Positions 43,579 to 51,546 of a stretch of 51,555 nt of DNA are shown piece after piece. The stretch is from Hyphomicrobiales bacterium. Lineage in GTDB: Bacteria; Pseudomonadota; Alphaproteobacteria; Rhizobiales; Rhizobiaceae. The stretch lies in assembly GCA_900468625.1 (NCBI GenBank), contig UBUL01000005.1, forward strand, positions 1 through 51,555, in the 5' to 3' direction. Position numbers and translations under genes: made by a program. Every line of letters starts with the position of its first letter. Position 1 is the first letter of the stretch. Under the pieces are notes generated by a model that was not told the origin of the DNA, made no database searches, and worked only from the letters and a program-made list of their open reading frames with translations.

Positions 43579-43598
43579 ACTGACGGGGTATTGTCAGT
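43579..43598. promoter_or_regulatory. Palindrome between the lysE-like and yafY-like genes
   Basis: ACTGAC-GGGGTATT-GTCAGT, a perfect 6-bp inverted repeat with an 8-bp spacer, in the 129-bp divergent region. It is the best candidate for binding by the YafY-type regulator, 25 bp from its start. Confidence 0.6.
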
Positions 43599-43622
43599 AG
43601 CCTTCGTCTTCGAGGATATGAA

Positions 43623-44324
43623 ATGCGCAAGGCATCGCGCCTGTTCGAGATCATCCAGATCCTACGGCTGGCCAGGAGGCCGGTGACGGCGGCCGGTATT
43701 GCCGAGCGGCTGGAGGTGACGGTGCGCTCGGTTTATCGCGACATCGCCGCGCTGCAGGCGATGCGGGTGCCGATCGAGGGCGAGCGCGGTATCGGCTATA
43801 TTTTGCGGCCCGGCTTCGATCTGCCGCCGCTGATGTTCTCGATCGAGGAGATGGAGGCGATCGTGCTGTCGCTGGCGCTTCTGGAGCGCACCGGCGATGT
43901 TGAACTCAAACAGGCGGCCAAGCGCGTGAGCGCCAAGATTGCTGCCGCCGTGCCGCCGCCGCTGCGCCAGACGCTCGATGCCAATGCGCTGCATGCCTGG
44001 GGCTTTGCAGCGCCTTCGGCCTCCGCGATCGATCTTGCGCTGGTGCGTCGCGCCATCCGCGACGAGGAAAAGCTCGATCTTGCCTATCGCGACGAACTCG
44101 GCCGCGCCACCGAGCGCATCGTCAGGCCGATCGCGCTGATCTACTATGCAGAAACGGCCAATATCGTCGCCTGGTGCGAGCTGCGCCAGGCGATCCGCAA
44201 CTTCCGTAGCGACCGGATCGAGGATTGCCAGCCGACCGGCCTCCGGTTCAAGGGCGAAGGCGATAGCCTCAGGCAGATCTGGGTGAATGGCTGGCAGATA
44301 AACACCCCAGCCGCCGCCGGCTGA
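43623..44324 (+). CDS. YafY-type HTH/WYL regulator
   Basis: A 233-residue regulator. The N-terminal HTH has KASRLFEIIQILRLARRPVTAAGIAERLEVTVRSVYRDIAALQA. The central and C-terminal parts form a WYL-type ligand-binding domain, with RPIALIYYAETANIVAWCELRQAIRNFRSDRIEDCQ. Such regulators often act as repressors of a divergent gene and respond to a small molecule. Here the divergent gene is a LysE-type exporter, with a palindrome between. Confidence 0.88.
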   Translation: MRKASRLFEIIQILRLARRPVTAAGIAERLEVTVRSVYRDIAALQAMRVPIEGERGIGYILRPGFDLPPLMFSIEEMEAIVLSLALLERTGDVELKQAAKRVSAKIAAAVPPPLRQTLDANALHAWGFAAPSASAIDLALVRRAIRDEEKLDLAYRDELGRATERIVRPIALIYYAETANIVAWCELRQAIRNFRSDRIEDCQPTGLRFKGEGDSLRQIWVNGWQINTPAAAG

Positions 44325-44409
44325 GGTGTCGGGGCACGCCGCCGAAAAGGGAGGTGACCGAGATGCGGATGGCGGAACAATACAGGTCAGCTCTCGGTTT
44401 TGCGCCCCG

Positions 44410-44916
44410 CTACAGGGCAATCGCGGTCACCAGCAGAATGAAAGCCAGCAATCCAAGGGCTGCGCGCGCGGCATGCGACCATTCCCAGCGATCACGCAGC
44501 GCGATCCAATCCGGTTTGGCGTCAGCCTCGATCCGATGACCGCCAAAGGGATCGCGGGAGAAGAAGCTCTCGCCCAATCCTTTCAGCTCGGCATCCTCGA
44601 GCCAGAATTTGTTCACCGGCTGTACCAGCAGCCAAAAGACGGCGTGCATCGCGACCATGGCCGCAAAGGCCGCCACAGACAGCCAGAAGGAGATCGTGCT
44701 GACCGGCGTCAGGAACAGGAGGAGCAGAAGCAAAAGAGTGCCGATCGGCTCAGCAGCACCGCCGATCGTAAATCCGGGATAATAAATCCGCTGAACGGTC
44801 AGATAATCCTCTTTCGACAGCCGCATTTTGCCCGGCAGCTCCAGCAAATGTGCCAGTGCCAGCGCCATGGCGACAGCGACAATCAAGATCGTCAGGATTT
44901 GCAATATCGGAAACAT
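44410..44916 (-). CDS. DUF1772-like integral membrane protein
   Basis: A 168-residue protein with four membrane segments. LALALAHLLELPGKMRLSKEDYLTVQRIYYPGF (about 18-50) is typical of the DUF1772 family, as is WLLVQPVNKFWL near 96. It ends in a hydrophobic segment. The family is related to anthrone oxygenase-like proteins, but no catalytic role is established. It follows the metallophosphoesterase gene on the same strand with an 81-bp gap. Confidence 0.78.
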   Translation of the reverse strand: MFPILQILTILIVAVAMALALAHLLELPGKMRLSKEDYLTVQRIYYPGFTIGGAAEPIGTLLLLLLLFLTPVSTISFWLSVAAFAAMVAMHAVFWLLVQPVNKFWLEDAELKGLGESFFSRDPFGGHRIEADAKPDWIALRDRWEWSHAARAALGLLAFILLVTAIAL

Positions 44917-44997
44917 CGGCTCCGCCTCACAGCAGCCTCAGTCCCAAAACTTCCGACAGTGCGGATCGTTCCCAGCATCAAAGACGCCAAGGTCTCA

Positions 44998-45846
44998 TCA
45001 AGCGCTCTGCAGCGCCAGAACCCGGCTTTCTTCGCGCCCGTATCCGGTGATCTCCAGCCGATTGCCGTAGACAGCGACGATCGCATAGGCGCTCGTATCT
45101 TCGGTATCGACCATGCCCTTGAAGTTGACGAAGCAGATTCCGTCGGACACTCCGAAATTGCCGGAGTGATTGTGGCCGCTGAGATAGGCGACGACATGAT
45201 CGTGCTCGGCCAGCAATGCGAGCATGCGGTCGCTGTTCAGCGCATTATGGGCATTATCCGGGAAGATCGGATAATGGTTCAGGACAATAACCTTCTCGCC
45301 TGCCGCTTTCGTCTCCCGCAGCTTCGCTGCAAGCCAGCCATATTGGGTGTCGCCGATCGCTCCGTTCCAGCGTTGCCCATTGAGCGCGCCCGCGCGCTCC
45401 AGCGCCGTCATCAGATCTTTCGCTTCCTGCCGGCGCGGATCGCCTTCCGGCGGGGCAAAGACGCTGATCTCATTGCCGTCGAGCACGATGAAGCGATAGC
45501 CGAAATGGACGAACTCGTAATAGGCCGACGGCATGCCCACGCGGGCGGATATGCTGCCGAGATGTTGCGATGCCACGGCGAAATCATGGTTGCCAAGCAG
45601 GAAGTGCTTGCGATGCTGCAAGGCCTCGTAGACCGGCAAAATGGCATCGAAGCTCTTCCATTCGCGGTCGATGATGTCGCCAAGCGTAACGACGAAGGCG
45701 AGATCATGCCGGTTGAACTCCTCGATCGCTGCGCGAAGCTTGTCGAGGCTGTTTGCGGGATAGCGATTGAGGGTGAGATTGGGCGCGAGATCGGCATATT
45801 GCGGATCGGCGATGACGCCGAAGCGGAAAAGCGGTGCTGATGGCAT
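44998..45846 (-). CDS. Calcineurin-like metallophosphoesterase (ADPRibase-Mn-like)
   Basis: A 282-residue phosphoesterase. All dimetal-site motifs are present: IADPQYAD (near 12), TLGDIIDREW (near 54), LLGNHDF (near 83), LNHYPI (near 193) and SGHNHSG (near 224). The DPQYAD start and the spacing match the Mn2+-dependent ADP-ribose/CDP-alcohol diphosphatase group, although general metallophosphoesterases are not excluded. No signal peptide, so it is cytoplasmic. It starts 71 bp after the sodB hairpin side on the same strand. Confidence 0.86.
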   Translation of the reverse strand: MPSAPLFRFGVIADPQYADLAPNLTLNRYPANSLDKLRAAIEEFNRHDLAFVVTLGDIIDREWKSFDAILPVYEALQHRKHFLLGNHDFAVASQHLGSISARVGMPSAYYEFVHFGYRFIVLDGNEISVFAPPEGDPRRQEAKDLMTALERAGALNGQRWNGAIGDTQYGWLAAKLRETKAAGEKVIVLNHYPIFPDNAHNALNSDRMLALLAEHDHVVAYLSGHNHSGNFGVSDGICFVNFKGMVDTEDTSAYAIVAVYGNRLEITGYGREESRVLALQSA

Positions 45847-45911
45847 TCAGCCTCCTGGGGCACTCCTGAAGCCGCCATGCGGCACACGATACATCAATAA
45901 GGCTGGCAGAC

Positions 45912-45945
45912 AAGAAAACACCCGACGCCCAAAAGACGCCGGGTG
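45912..45945 (-). terminator. Rho-independent terminator after sodB
   Basis: On the minus strand CACCCGGCGTC pairs with GGCGTCGGGTG over 11 bp (two G-U pairs) with a 5-nt loop, followed by TTTTCTT. It lies 25 bp after the sodB stop. Confidence 0.85.
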
Positions 45946-45969
45946 CGAAAGCGAGCCTATGCGGCGAAC

Positions 45970-46572
45970 TTACTTCGTAGCGGCTTCGTAGCGCTCCAGG
46001 ACATAGTCCCAGTTGATCAGGCTGTCGATGAAGGCTTCGAGGTACTTCGGACGCAGGTTGCGATAGTCGATGTAGTAGGAGTGTTCCCAAACGTCGACGC
46101 CGAGGATCGGGTTGGCGCCGTGAACGAGCGGGTTTTCGCCGTTCGGGGTTTTGGAGATTTCGAGCTTGCCGTTCTTGACGGAAACCCATGCCCAGCCCGA
46201 GCCGAACTGAGTGGCGCCGGCAGCGGCGAAATCGGCCTTGAACTTGTCATAGCCGCCGAGATCGGAAGCAAAAGCAGCTTCGAGCTTGCCCGGCAGCTTG
46301 TTGCCGCCGCCGCCCTTTTTCATCCACCTCCAGAAATGGATATGGTTGTAGTGCTGGGCTGCATTGTTGAAGAGGCCGGCGTTGGTGCCGAAAGACTTCT
46401 TCACGATCTCTTCGAGCGACAGATCGGCAAGACCTGCCTCTGCAGCGAGCTTGTTGCCGTTGTCGACATAGGCCTTGTGGTGCTTGTCGTGGTGATATTC
46501 GAGCGTCTCACGCGACATGAAGGGCGAAAGGGCGTCGTAATCATAAGGAAGTTCAGGCAATTCGAAAGCCAT
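45970..46572 (-). CDS. sodB: Fe/Mn superoxide dismutase SodB
   Basis: A 200-residue Fe/Mn-type superoxide dismutase that converts superoxide to peroxide and oxygen in the cytoplasm. It begins AFELPELPYDYDALSPFMS and shows the four metal ligands in EYHHDKHHKAYV, NNAAQHYNHIHFW and DVWEHSYYIDYRN. The sequence fits the rhizobial SodB type, which may use either metal. ATG 46572 lies 8 bp after AGGAG; the ATG 6 bp upstream is too near it. A strong terminator follows. The 273 bp upstream contain the GTATA-GCA-TATAC palindrome. Confidence 0.94.
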   Translation of the reverse strand: MAFELPELPYDYDALSPFMSRETLEYHHDKHHKAYVDNGNKLAAEAGLADLSLEEIVKKSFGTNAGLFNNAAQHYNHIHFWRWMKKGGGGNKLPGKLEAAFASDLGGYDKFKADFAAAGATQFGSGWAWVSVKNGKLEISKTPNGENPLVHGANPILGVDVWEHSYYIDYRNLRPKYLEAFIDSLINWDYVLERYEAATK

Positions 46573-46706
46573 GGTCATATCTCCTCTTGGCAAAAAATTG
46601 CGTCGGCAGGTGAAGCGGAACATAGGAGCCGTCGCCTGGAAGAGCAACCGGCGACATGCCAAAAAAGTTGCGTGCGGGAGCAAAAATTGCCCTATTTATC
46701 AATAAT

Positions 46707-46719
46707 GTATAGCATATAC
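46707..46719. promoter_or_regulatory. Palindrome upstream of sodB
   Basis: GTATA-GCA-TATAC, a 5-bp inverted repeat in an AT-rich stretch 135 bp upstream of the sodB start and 127 bp upstream of the divergent racemase-like gene. It could be a promoter element or an operator; no known iron box was recognised. Confidence 0.35.
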
Positions 46720-46845
46720 GTAGAAGTTTAACCCAAGTGCATATAATGATGCCCGGATACATGGGGAACGCTATTTCGAAATATCGACAAGCAAGGCTGC
46801 CGAGGCTAGGTTCGCGGGTCTTCCGCCATGGTTAGGAGAACGCCC

Positions 46846-47499
46846 GTGACGATCGCCTGCCTGCACACCGCCGAAAGCAACATTGCCGTCTATGAAGCGG
46901 CGGCCAAGGCGCTCGGGTTGCCTGATGGCATGCTGCGCCATCGCGTCCGCGCCGATCTTCTGCTCGCTGCCGAAAAGGTGGGACACCTGACGGATGAGAT
47001 TTCAGCGGAGACGGCAGCCCTCCTTTGGCATCTCGCCGAAGATGCCGATGCCGTCGTGCTCAACTGCTCGACGCTCGGCCCGGCAGCATCGCTCGTCCCT
47101 GCCCGCGCAGGTGCGCCGATCATCCGAGCGGATGCGATGCTGGCGGAAGAAGCCGTCAAGGCCGGCGGCAAGGTGATCGTGCTGTGCACGGTCGAGACAA
47201 CCATCTCCCCGACGACTGCGCTCTTCGAAGCTGCGGCGAAGGCGACGGGCGCGGAAATCGAGGTTCGGCTGGTGCCGGGCGCATGGGGGCACTTCCGGGC
47301 TGGCAACCTGTCGGCCTATCTTGCCTCCATCGCCGGTGCGGTCTGCGCCGCCAACAGCGAAGGTCCCGTAACGATCGCTTTCGCGCAGGCTTCGATGACC
47401 GACGCGGCACACCTTCTTCCGAAAGGCCACCCGCAACCGATGAGCGGTCCGGCGACGGCTCTTGCAGCGGCGGTGGCGGTGGCGAAGGCTATGGGCTAG
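46846..47499 (+). CDS. Asp/Glu racemase-fold protein lacking one catalytic cysteine
   Basis: A 217-residue protein of the Asp/Glu/hydantoin racemase superfamily. The first catalytic cysteine is present in VVLNCSTLGP (Cys74). At the usual place of the second, the sequence reads IAFAQASMTDAAH, with no cysteine. The protein is therefore unlikely to be a simple two-base racemase; decarboxylases and isomerases of the same fold use one cysteine. GTG 46846 has AGGAG 8 bp upstream and is preferred to the ATG at 46828. It is convergent with a SnoaL-like gene, 3 bp apart. Confidence 0.8.
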   Translation: MTIACLHTAESNIAVYEAAAKALGLPDGMLRHRVRADLLLAAEKVGHLTDEISAETAALLWHLAEDADAVVLNCSTLGPAASLVPARAGAPIIRADAMLAEEAVKAGGKVIVLCTVETTISPTTALFEAAAKATGAEIEVRLVPGAWGHFRAGNLSAYLASIAGAVCAANSEGPVTIAFAQASMTDAAHLLPKGHPQPMSGPATALAAAVAVAKAMG

Positions 47500-47502
47500 C
47501 CG

Positions 47503-47847
47503 TTACAGGTTCCGCCCGAAATAGACATTCACCTCGGCGATGCGGTCGCCGGCAAAGCGGATCAGCTCCACATTGCGAAAGCTGGCGCCATCCATCTTCT
47601 CGGCGCGATAGCCGACGATCACGTCGTCGCCGTCAGCGACCAGATGTTCGATGTGAATGTCGCGGAAGGCTTTCTCCTTCGGCCAGCATTGCTCGAAATA
47701 CTGTTCCCGGCCGATGTGATCGTCGCGCGGGCTGGAAAAGGTGAAATCCCGGGTCAGCATCGGATCGACGATATCGGCATGCTGCGCCACATAGGCGGCA
47801 AAGAGACGTTTGACCGCGTCGCAGCGGGCACTTTCGAGAGAATTCAT
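47503..47847 (-). CDS. SnoaL/NTF2-like protein
   Basis: A 114-residue protein with the NTF2/SnoaL cone fold. RLFAAYVAQHADIVDPMLTRDFTFSSPRDDHIGREQYFEQCWP (about 14-56) and FRNVELIRFAGDRIAEVNVYFG (about 90-111) are typical. ATG 47847 was chosen; the longer frame upstream runs through the intergenic inverted repeat. Members include isomerases and simple binding proteins, so the role is open. It is divergent from an AraC regulator. Confidence 0.83.
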   Translation of the reverse strand: MNSLESARCDAVKRLFAAYVAQHADIVDPMLTRDFTFSSPRDDHIGREQYFEQCWPKEKAFRDIHIEHLVADGDDVIVGYRAEKMDGASFRNVELIRFAGDRIAEVNVYFGRNL

Positions 47848-47896
47848 GATCTGCCTCCTCTTTCCGTCAGGATGATTTTGCCATCCAATCGAAACT

Positions 47897-47913
47897 GATT
47901 GCAAAACGCAATC
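47897..47913. promoter_or_regulatory. Inverted repeat between the snoaL-like and araC genes
   Basis: GATTGC-AAAAC-GCAATC, a perfect 6-bp inverted repeat with a 5-bp spacer, 50 bp upstream of the SnoaL-like start and 109 bp upstream of the AraC gene. It is a good candidate operator, but AraC proteins usually prefer direct repeats, so another regulator may bind it. Confidence 0.55.
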
Positions 47914-48021
47914 GGTTAATAACATAAGTCAACCGAACCAACAAGCCGTTTTGCGGACTTGGCATCGCCGCCCGCGTGGTCCAAACTCCTCGGGCATTCC
48001 CAATAGCAGAAAGCCATCGCA

Positions 48022-48837
48022 GTGTCCGAGGCTCACCACCACATGCTCGAAAAGCTGCGCCGCCTGGCCGCCAAGGACAATCGTCCGGCGGTCGCGCCGA
48101 CCGGCGTCGGCAGCTATTCCACGCTCTTTACTTTCGTCACCCGCGAACGCGAGCGGATTGCCGGCTCCGCCTTTTCACAGGTTTCAATCGTCGCCATCCT
48201 CGAAGGTTCCAAGGAAATCGTCAGCATGGGACGGCAGCGGCATTTTGCAGCCGGTACGGTGCTCGTGCTGCCGGCCGGCTGGAGCGGTGACGTCGTCAAC
48301 GATCCGGATCCTCAGACCGGTGTCTATCGGGCGATCTTCATTACCTTTCCCGAGGAATTGACGCGGCGGGCGGCAAAGGCCTTTCCGCCTGCCCATATCG
48401 CCGCGCAGGCGGAATTACCGCTCGATCCATTGCTGGCCGCTGCCATCAACCATGCCGGCGAAGGTATTGCCGACGGCAACATGCCCATCCCATTGATCGA
48501 GCACAGGCTTCTCGAAATCCTCATGGTGCTCGGCATGCGCGGTGCCCTCCCCGGTTCGCCCGAGACCACAGCCGAGGCGGTGCGGGCGCTGGTGCGCTGG
48601 CAACCGGATCGAGCCTGGACAGCCGATCTTATCGCCGCAGAGCTCGGCACCAGCAACGCCACGCTGCGCCGCCGCCTGTCTCGCGAGGGCGCTTCCCTGC
48701 GGGATGTGCTGGCAAGCGAGCGCGTGGCCCTGGCAACAACCCTTCTCGCCGAGGACGGGCTGTCGCTGCGGGAAGCCGCGCTTGCGACAGGCTACCGCTC
48801 GCCCCGACGCTTTGCCGATCGACTTCGCAGCGCGTGA
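48022..48837 (+). CDS. AraC-family transcriptional regulator
   Basis: A 271-residue regulator. The N-terminal part has a cupin-like effector domain (VSIVAILEGSKEIVSMGRQRHFAAGTVLVLPAG, about 54-86). The C-terminal part has two HTH motifs, RAWTADLIAAELGTSNATLRRRLSREGASLRDVL and LSLREAALATGYRSPRRFADRLR, and stops right after the second. The start is GTG. It probably controls the divergent SnoaL-like gene or genes elsewhere; the effector is unknown. Confidence 0.86.
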   Translation: MSEAHHHMLEKLRRLAAKDNRPAVAPTGVGSYSTLFTFVTRERERIAGSAFSQVSIVAILEGSKEIVSMGRQRHFAAGTVLVLPAGWSGDVVNDPDPQTGVYRAIFITFPEELTRRAAKAFPPAHIAAQAELPLDPLLAAAINHAGEGIADGNMPIPLIEHRLLEILMVLGMRGALPGSPETTAEAVRALVRWQPDRAWTADLIAAELGTSNATLRRRLSREGASLRDVLASERVALATTLLAEDGLSLREAALATGYRSPRRFADRLRSA

Positions 48838-48945
48838 GCGTTTGCGACAGAATTTTGAGCGTTTGAGTGCGCAGCCGCTCGGCACGAATTTGTTAGACCC
48901 TGCCCTCGAAGGCTCACAGAAGCCGCAACATGAAAGGGCAACATC

Positions 48946-49632
48946 ATGAAAACCATGCTCAGCGTTTTGAACGCCATCCTCATTGCAGCAGCCATCGCCA
49001 CGCCGGCGCTCTCGGCCGATCTCAAGGTGAGCTTCACCAAGAGCAACGGCCGGATGCTGCTGCCGGAAAACGCCTCCTGCATTTCGACGGGATCCGACAA
49101 ATCGGCGCCCGGACCGAACAAGAGTCTGGGCGTTTCATGGTCAAAGGGGCCGAAGGGAACGCGCTCCTATGCGCTGACCATGGTCGACCCCGACGTTCCC
49201 ACCGATTTCTCGCTGTTCAACAAGGCCGACAAGACGATTCCGAAGGACTTCAAGCGGATGGAGTTCGTCCACTGGGTGCTGGCCGACATCCCGGCGTCGC
49301 GCACCAGCCTTGCCGAAGGCACGGACGGAAACGGCCCCTCGGCCAATGGTCTGCCGCTCGAGCGCACGGCCTATGGACGGCGCGGCCAGAACGGTGCGGG
49401 CGGCGGCAATTTGAAGGATGGGCCGCATGGCGGCTATATGGGCGCCTGCCCTCCCTGGAACGACGAGCGTGTTCATAGCTATCACATCACGGTCTATGCG
49501 CTCGATGTCGACCGGCTGAACCTTCCCGATCTCTTCACCCGTGCGGATCTCATCGCCGCCGCGAAGGGTCATATCCTGGCATCGGGCAGCCAGGAATTGT
49601 TCTACACATTGAATGCAAAGGCCGCGAAATGA
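48946..49632 (+). CDS. Exported YbhB/YbcL-type PEBP protein
   Basis: A 228-residue protein with a signal peptide (about 1-23, LNAILIAAAIATPALSA) and a phosphatidylethanolamine-binding-protein domain. Signatures are TMVDPDVPTDFS (about 78-89), EFVHWVLADIP (about 106-116) and GGYMGACPPWNDERVHSYHITVYALD. The bacterial family (YbhB/YbcL, 'Raf kinase inhibitor-like') has no agreed function. It overlaps the MFS gene by 4 bp (ATGA), which suggests the two act together. Confidence 0.9.
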   Translation: MKTMLSVLNAILIAAAIATPALSADLKVSFTKSNGRMLLPENASCISTGSDKSAPGPNKSLGVSWSKGPKGTRSYALTMVDPDVPTDFSLFNKADKTIPKDFKRMEFVHWVLADIPASRTSLAEGTDGNGPSANGLPLERTAYGRRGQNGAGGGNLKDGPHGGYMGACPPWNDERVHSYHITVYALDVDRLNLPDLFTRADLIAAAKGHILASGSQELFYTLNAKAAK

Positions 49633-50858
49633 CCGAGACGAGATGGGACGCAGCCACAACAGCCGAACAGGAAGCCGCTCATTGGATGCGGAACCTGATC
49701 ATCTGCCTCGCCGGCTCGTTCACGACGATCGTGGCGATGACGCTGCTGCTCCCCTTCCTGCCGCTCTATGTCGAGGAACTCGGCGTCGGCGACAAGGCGG
49801 CGATCGTGCAATGGTCCGGCATTGCCTATGGCGCCACCTTCTTTGCCGCCGCCTTCGTCGCGCCGCTTTGGGGGCGGCTCGGCGATATCTATGGCCGCAA
49901 GCTGATGCTGATCCGCGCCAGCCTCGGCATGACGATCGCCATCTCGCTGATGGGCATGGCCGGCAATGTCTGGCAACTGGCGGCGCTGCGCCTGTTCACC
50001 GGCCTTGCCGGCGGCTATGCCTCGGGTTCGATGGTGCTGGTGGCAGCCCAGACGCCGAAACATCGCTCCGCCTGGGCGCTGGGCACGCTCTCGGCGGGTA
50101 TCATGGCGGGCAATCTCGTCGGGCCGCTGATCGGCGGCGCGCTGCCGCCTGTTATCGGCATTCGCGGCACCTTCCTGCTGGCCGGCGGCGTGATCTTCTT
50201 CACCTTCCTGGCGACGACCTTCCTGATCAAGGAGGAGAAATCCACGGCGCGCAAGAAGGCGGCGAAGGCCAGCGGCAGCTGGGCTTCCATTCCGGACAAA
50301 CGCCCGGTCGCCGCCATGCTGTCGCTCGGCCTGCTGCTGATGCTTGCCAACATGTCGATCGAGCCGATCATAACAGTCTATGTCGCGCAGTTCGTCACCG
50401 ATGCTGATGTAACGATGGTGTCCGGCGTCGTCATGGCGGCTGCAGCATTCGGCAGCATCCTGTCGTCCTCATGGCTCGGCAAGCTCGCCGACCGCATCGG
50501 CCACTGGACCGTCATAACGGCCGCCCTAGCCATCGCAGCGCTGCTGCTGATACCGCAGGCTTTCGTGACCTCCGCCTGGCAGCTGATCGCGCTGCGCTTC
50601 CTGATGGGCGTAGCACTCGGCGGCCTTCTCCCCTGTATCACCGCCGTCATCCGGCACAGCGTTCCCGACGCAGCGACGGGCAGCATCCTCGGGCTGTCCA
50701 TCTCATCGCAATATGTCGGTCAGGTTGCAGGTCCCGTCATCGGCGGCTTCGTCGGCGGCCATATCGGCATGCGCGCCGTGTTCCTCGGCACCTGCGTGCT
50801 GTTGGCGATCGGTGCCGCCTATTGCTGGTGGGTCACCCCGAAGAAAGAAGTGCCATAA
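49629..50858 (+). CDS. MFS transporter
   Basis: A 409-residue major facilitator with 12 membrane segments. The loop 2-3 motif is GRLGDIYGRKLMLIR (about 79-93); LADRIGHWTV is its C-terminal counterpart. The overall pattern resembles multidrug efflux permeases of the DHA1 type (NorA/Bmr/MdtG-like), as TAGG-type GGYASGSMVLVAAQTPKHR in segment 5. Translation is coupled to the PEBP gene by ATGA. A TetR regulator lies convergent downstream and might control it. Confidence 0.88.
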   Translation: MTETRWDAATTAEQEAAHWMRNLIICLAGSFTTIVAMTLLLPFLPLYVEELGVGDKAAIVQWSGIAYGATFFAAAFVAPLWGRLGDIYGRKLMLIRASLGMTIAISLMGMAGNVWQLAALRLFTGLAGGYASGSMVLVAAQTPKHRSAWALGTLSAGIMAGNLVGPLIGGALPPVIGIRGTFLLAGGVIFFTFLATTFLIKEEKSTARKKAAKASGSWASIPDKRPVAAMLSLGLLLMLANMSIEPIITVYVAQFVTDADVTMVSGVVMAAAAFGSILSSSWLGKLADRIGHWTVITAALAIAALLLIPQAFVTSAWQLIALRFLMGVALGGLLPCITAVIRHSVPDAATGSILGLSISSQYVGQVAGPVIGGFVGGHIGMRAVFLGTCVLLAIGAAYCWWVTPKKEVP

Positions 50859-50922
50859 AGGATCGATGATTTTGCTCAAGTTTGCCGTCTGTAGATCGAT
50901 CCGAGCAGCATGAAGCCGACCG

Positions 50923-51546
50923 TCAGAGCCGGCCGCAGATAAAATCGACCCCTGAACGCGCGATCGCCTCCAGCGTTTCGCGCGTATCGCCGGCACGCGC
51001 TCGAACGGCAAGCGAATGCATGACAGCGGATGCGAGCTTTGCGAGAGTTGCAGCATCCGCGTCAACCGGTAGCTCGCCCCGCTCAACCGCAAGCTCCATA
51101 CGTTCCTTGATCGCGCCGTCGAATTCATTCAAGCTGCGGCGCAACACCTCCCGCACTCGATCATGCTGAATAGCTTCTGCCGTCGCAGTGCTGATCAGAA
51201 AGCAACCGCGGGCAGCAGTCTCGCCATGCAAGTATATTTTTAGAGCCTCGGCGTAGATGTTCGCCAGATTTTCCCGCAGCGGCAGGGCCGGGTTGAGCGC
51301 CTTGAACAATATATCAAGGCTGTCCTCGCGATAGCCTTCCAAGGTGTCAAGATAGAGGTCCTCCTTGTCGCCGAATGCGCCGTAGAGGCTCGGCCGGTTC
51401 AGTTTCGTCGCGGCGCTCAGATTATCCAATGAGGCTGCCGAGAACCCCCTATCCCAAAAAACCTCCTGCGCCTGCCCAATCACTGTTTTCGCATCAAAGA
51501 CGCGCGGGCGACCCTGCTTTTTCTCGCTCTTCATATTTTGTACCAT
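50923..51546 (-). CDS. TetR/AcrR-family regulator
   Basis: A 207-residue repressor. The N-terminal HTH has AQEVFWDRGFSAASLDNLSAATKLNRPSLYGAFGDKEDLYLDTL (about 26-69). The ligand-binding part has GCFLISTATAEA, typical of the TetR group with a C-terminal domain such as in AcrR/ComR relatives. The start is ATG 51546 (or 51534), only a few bases from the right edge, so its promoter is not visible. Possible target is the neighbouring MFS gene. Confidence 0.87.
   Translation of the reverse strand: MVQNMKSEKKQGRPRVFDAKTVIGQAQEVFWDRGFSAASLDNLSAATKLNRPSLYGAFGDKEDLYLDTLEGYREDSLDILFKALNPALPLRENLANIYAEALKIYLHGETAARGCFLISTATAEAIQHDRVREVLRRSLNEFDGAIKERMELAVERGELPVDADAATLAKLASAVMHSLAVRARAGDTRETLEAIARSGVDFICGRL

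Noticed and set aside
44326..45840. 504-codon plus-strand frame
   Set aside because: Antisense to the DUF1772 and metallophosphoesterase genes, whose motifs are complete.
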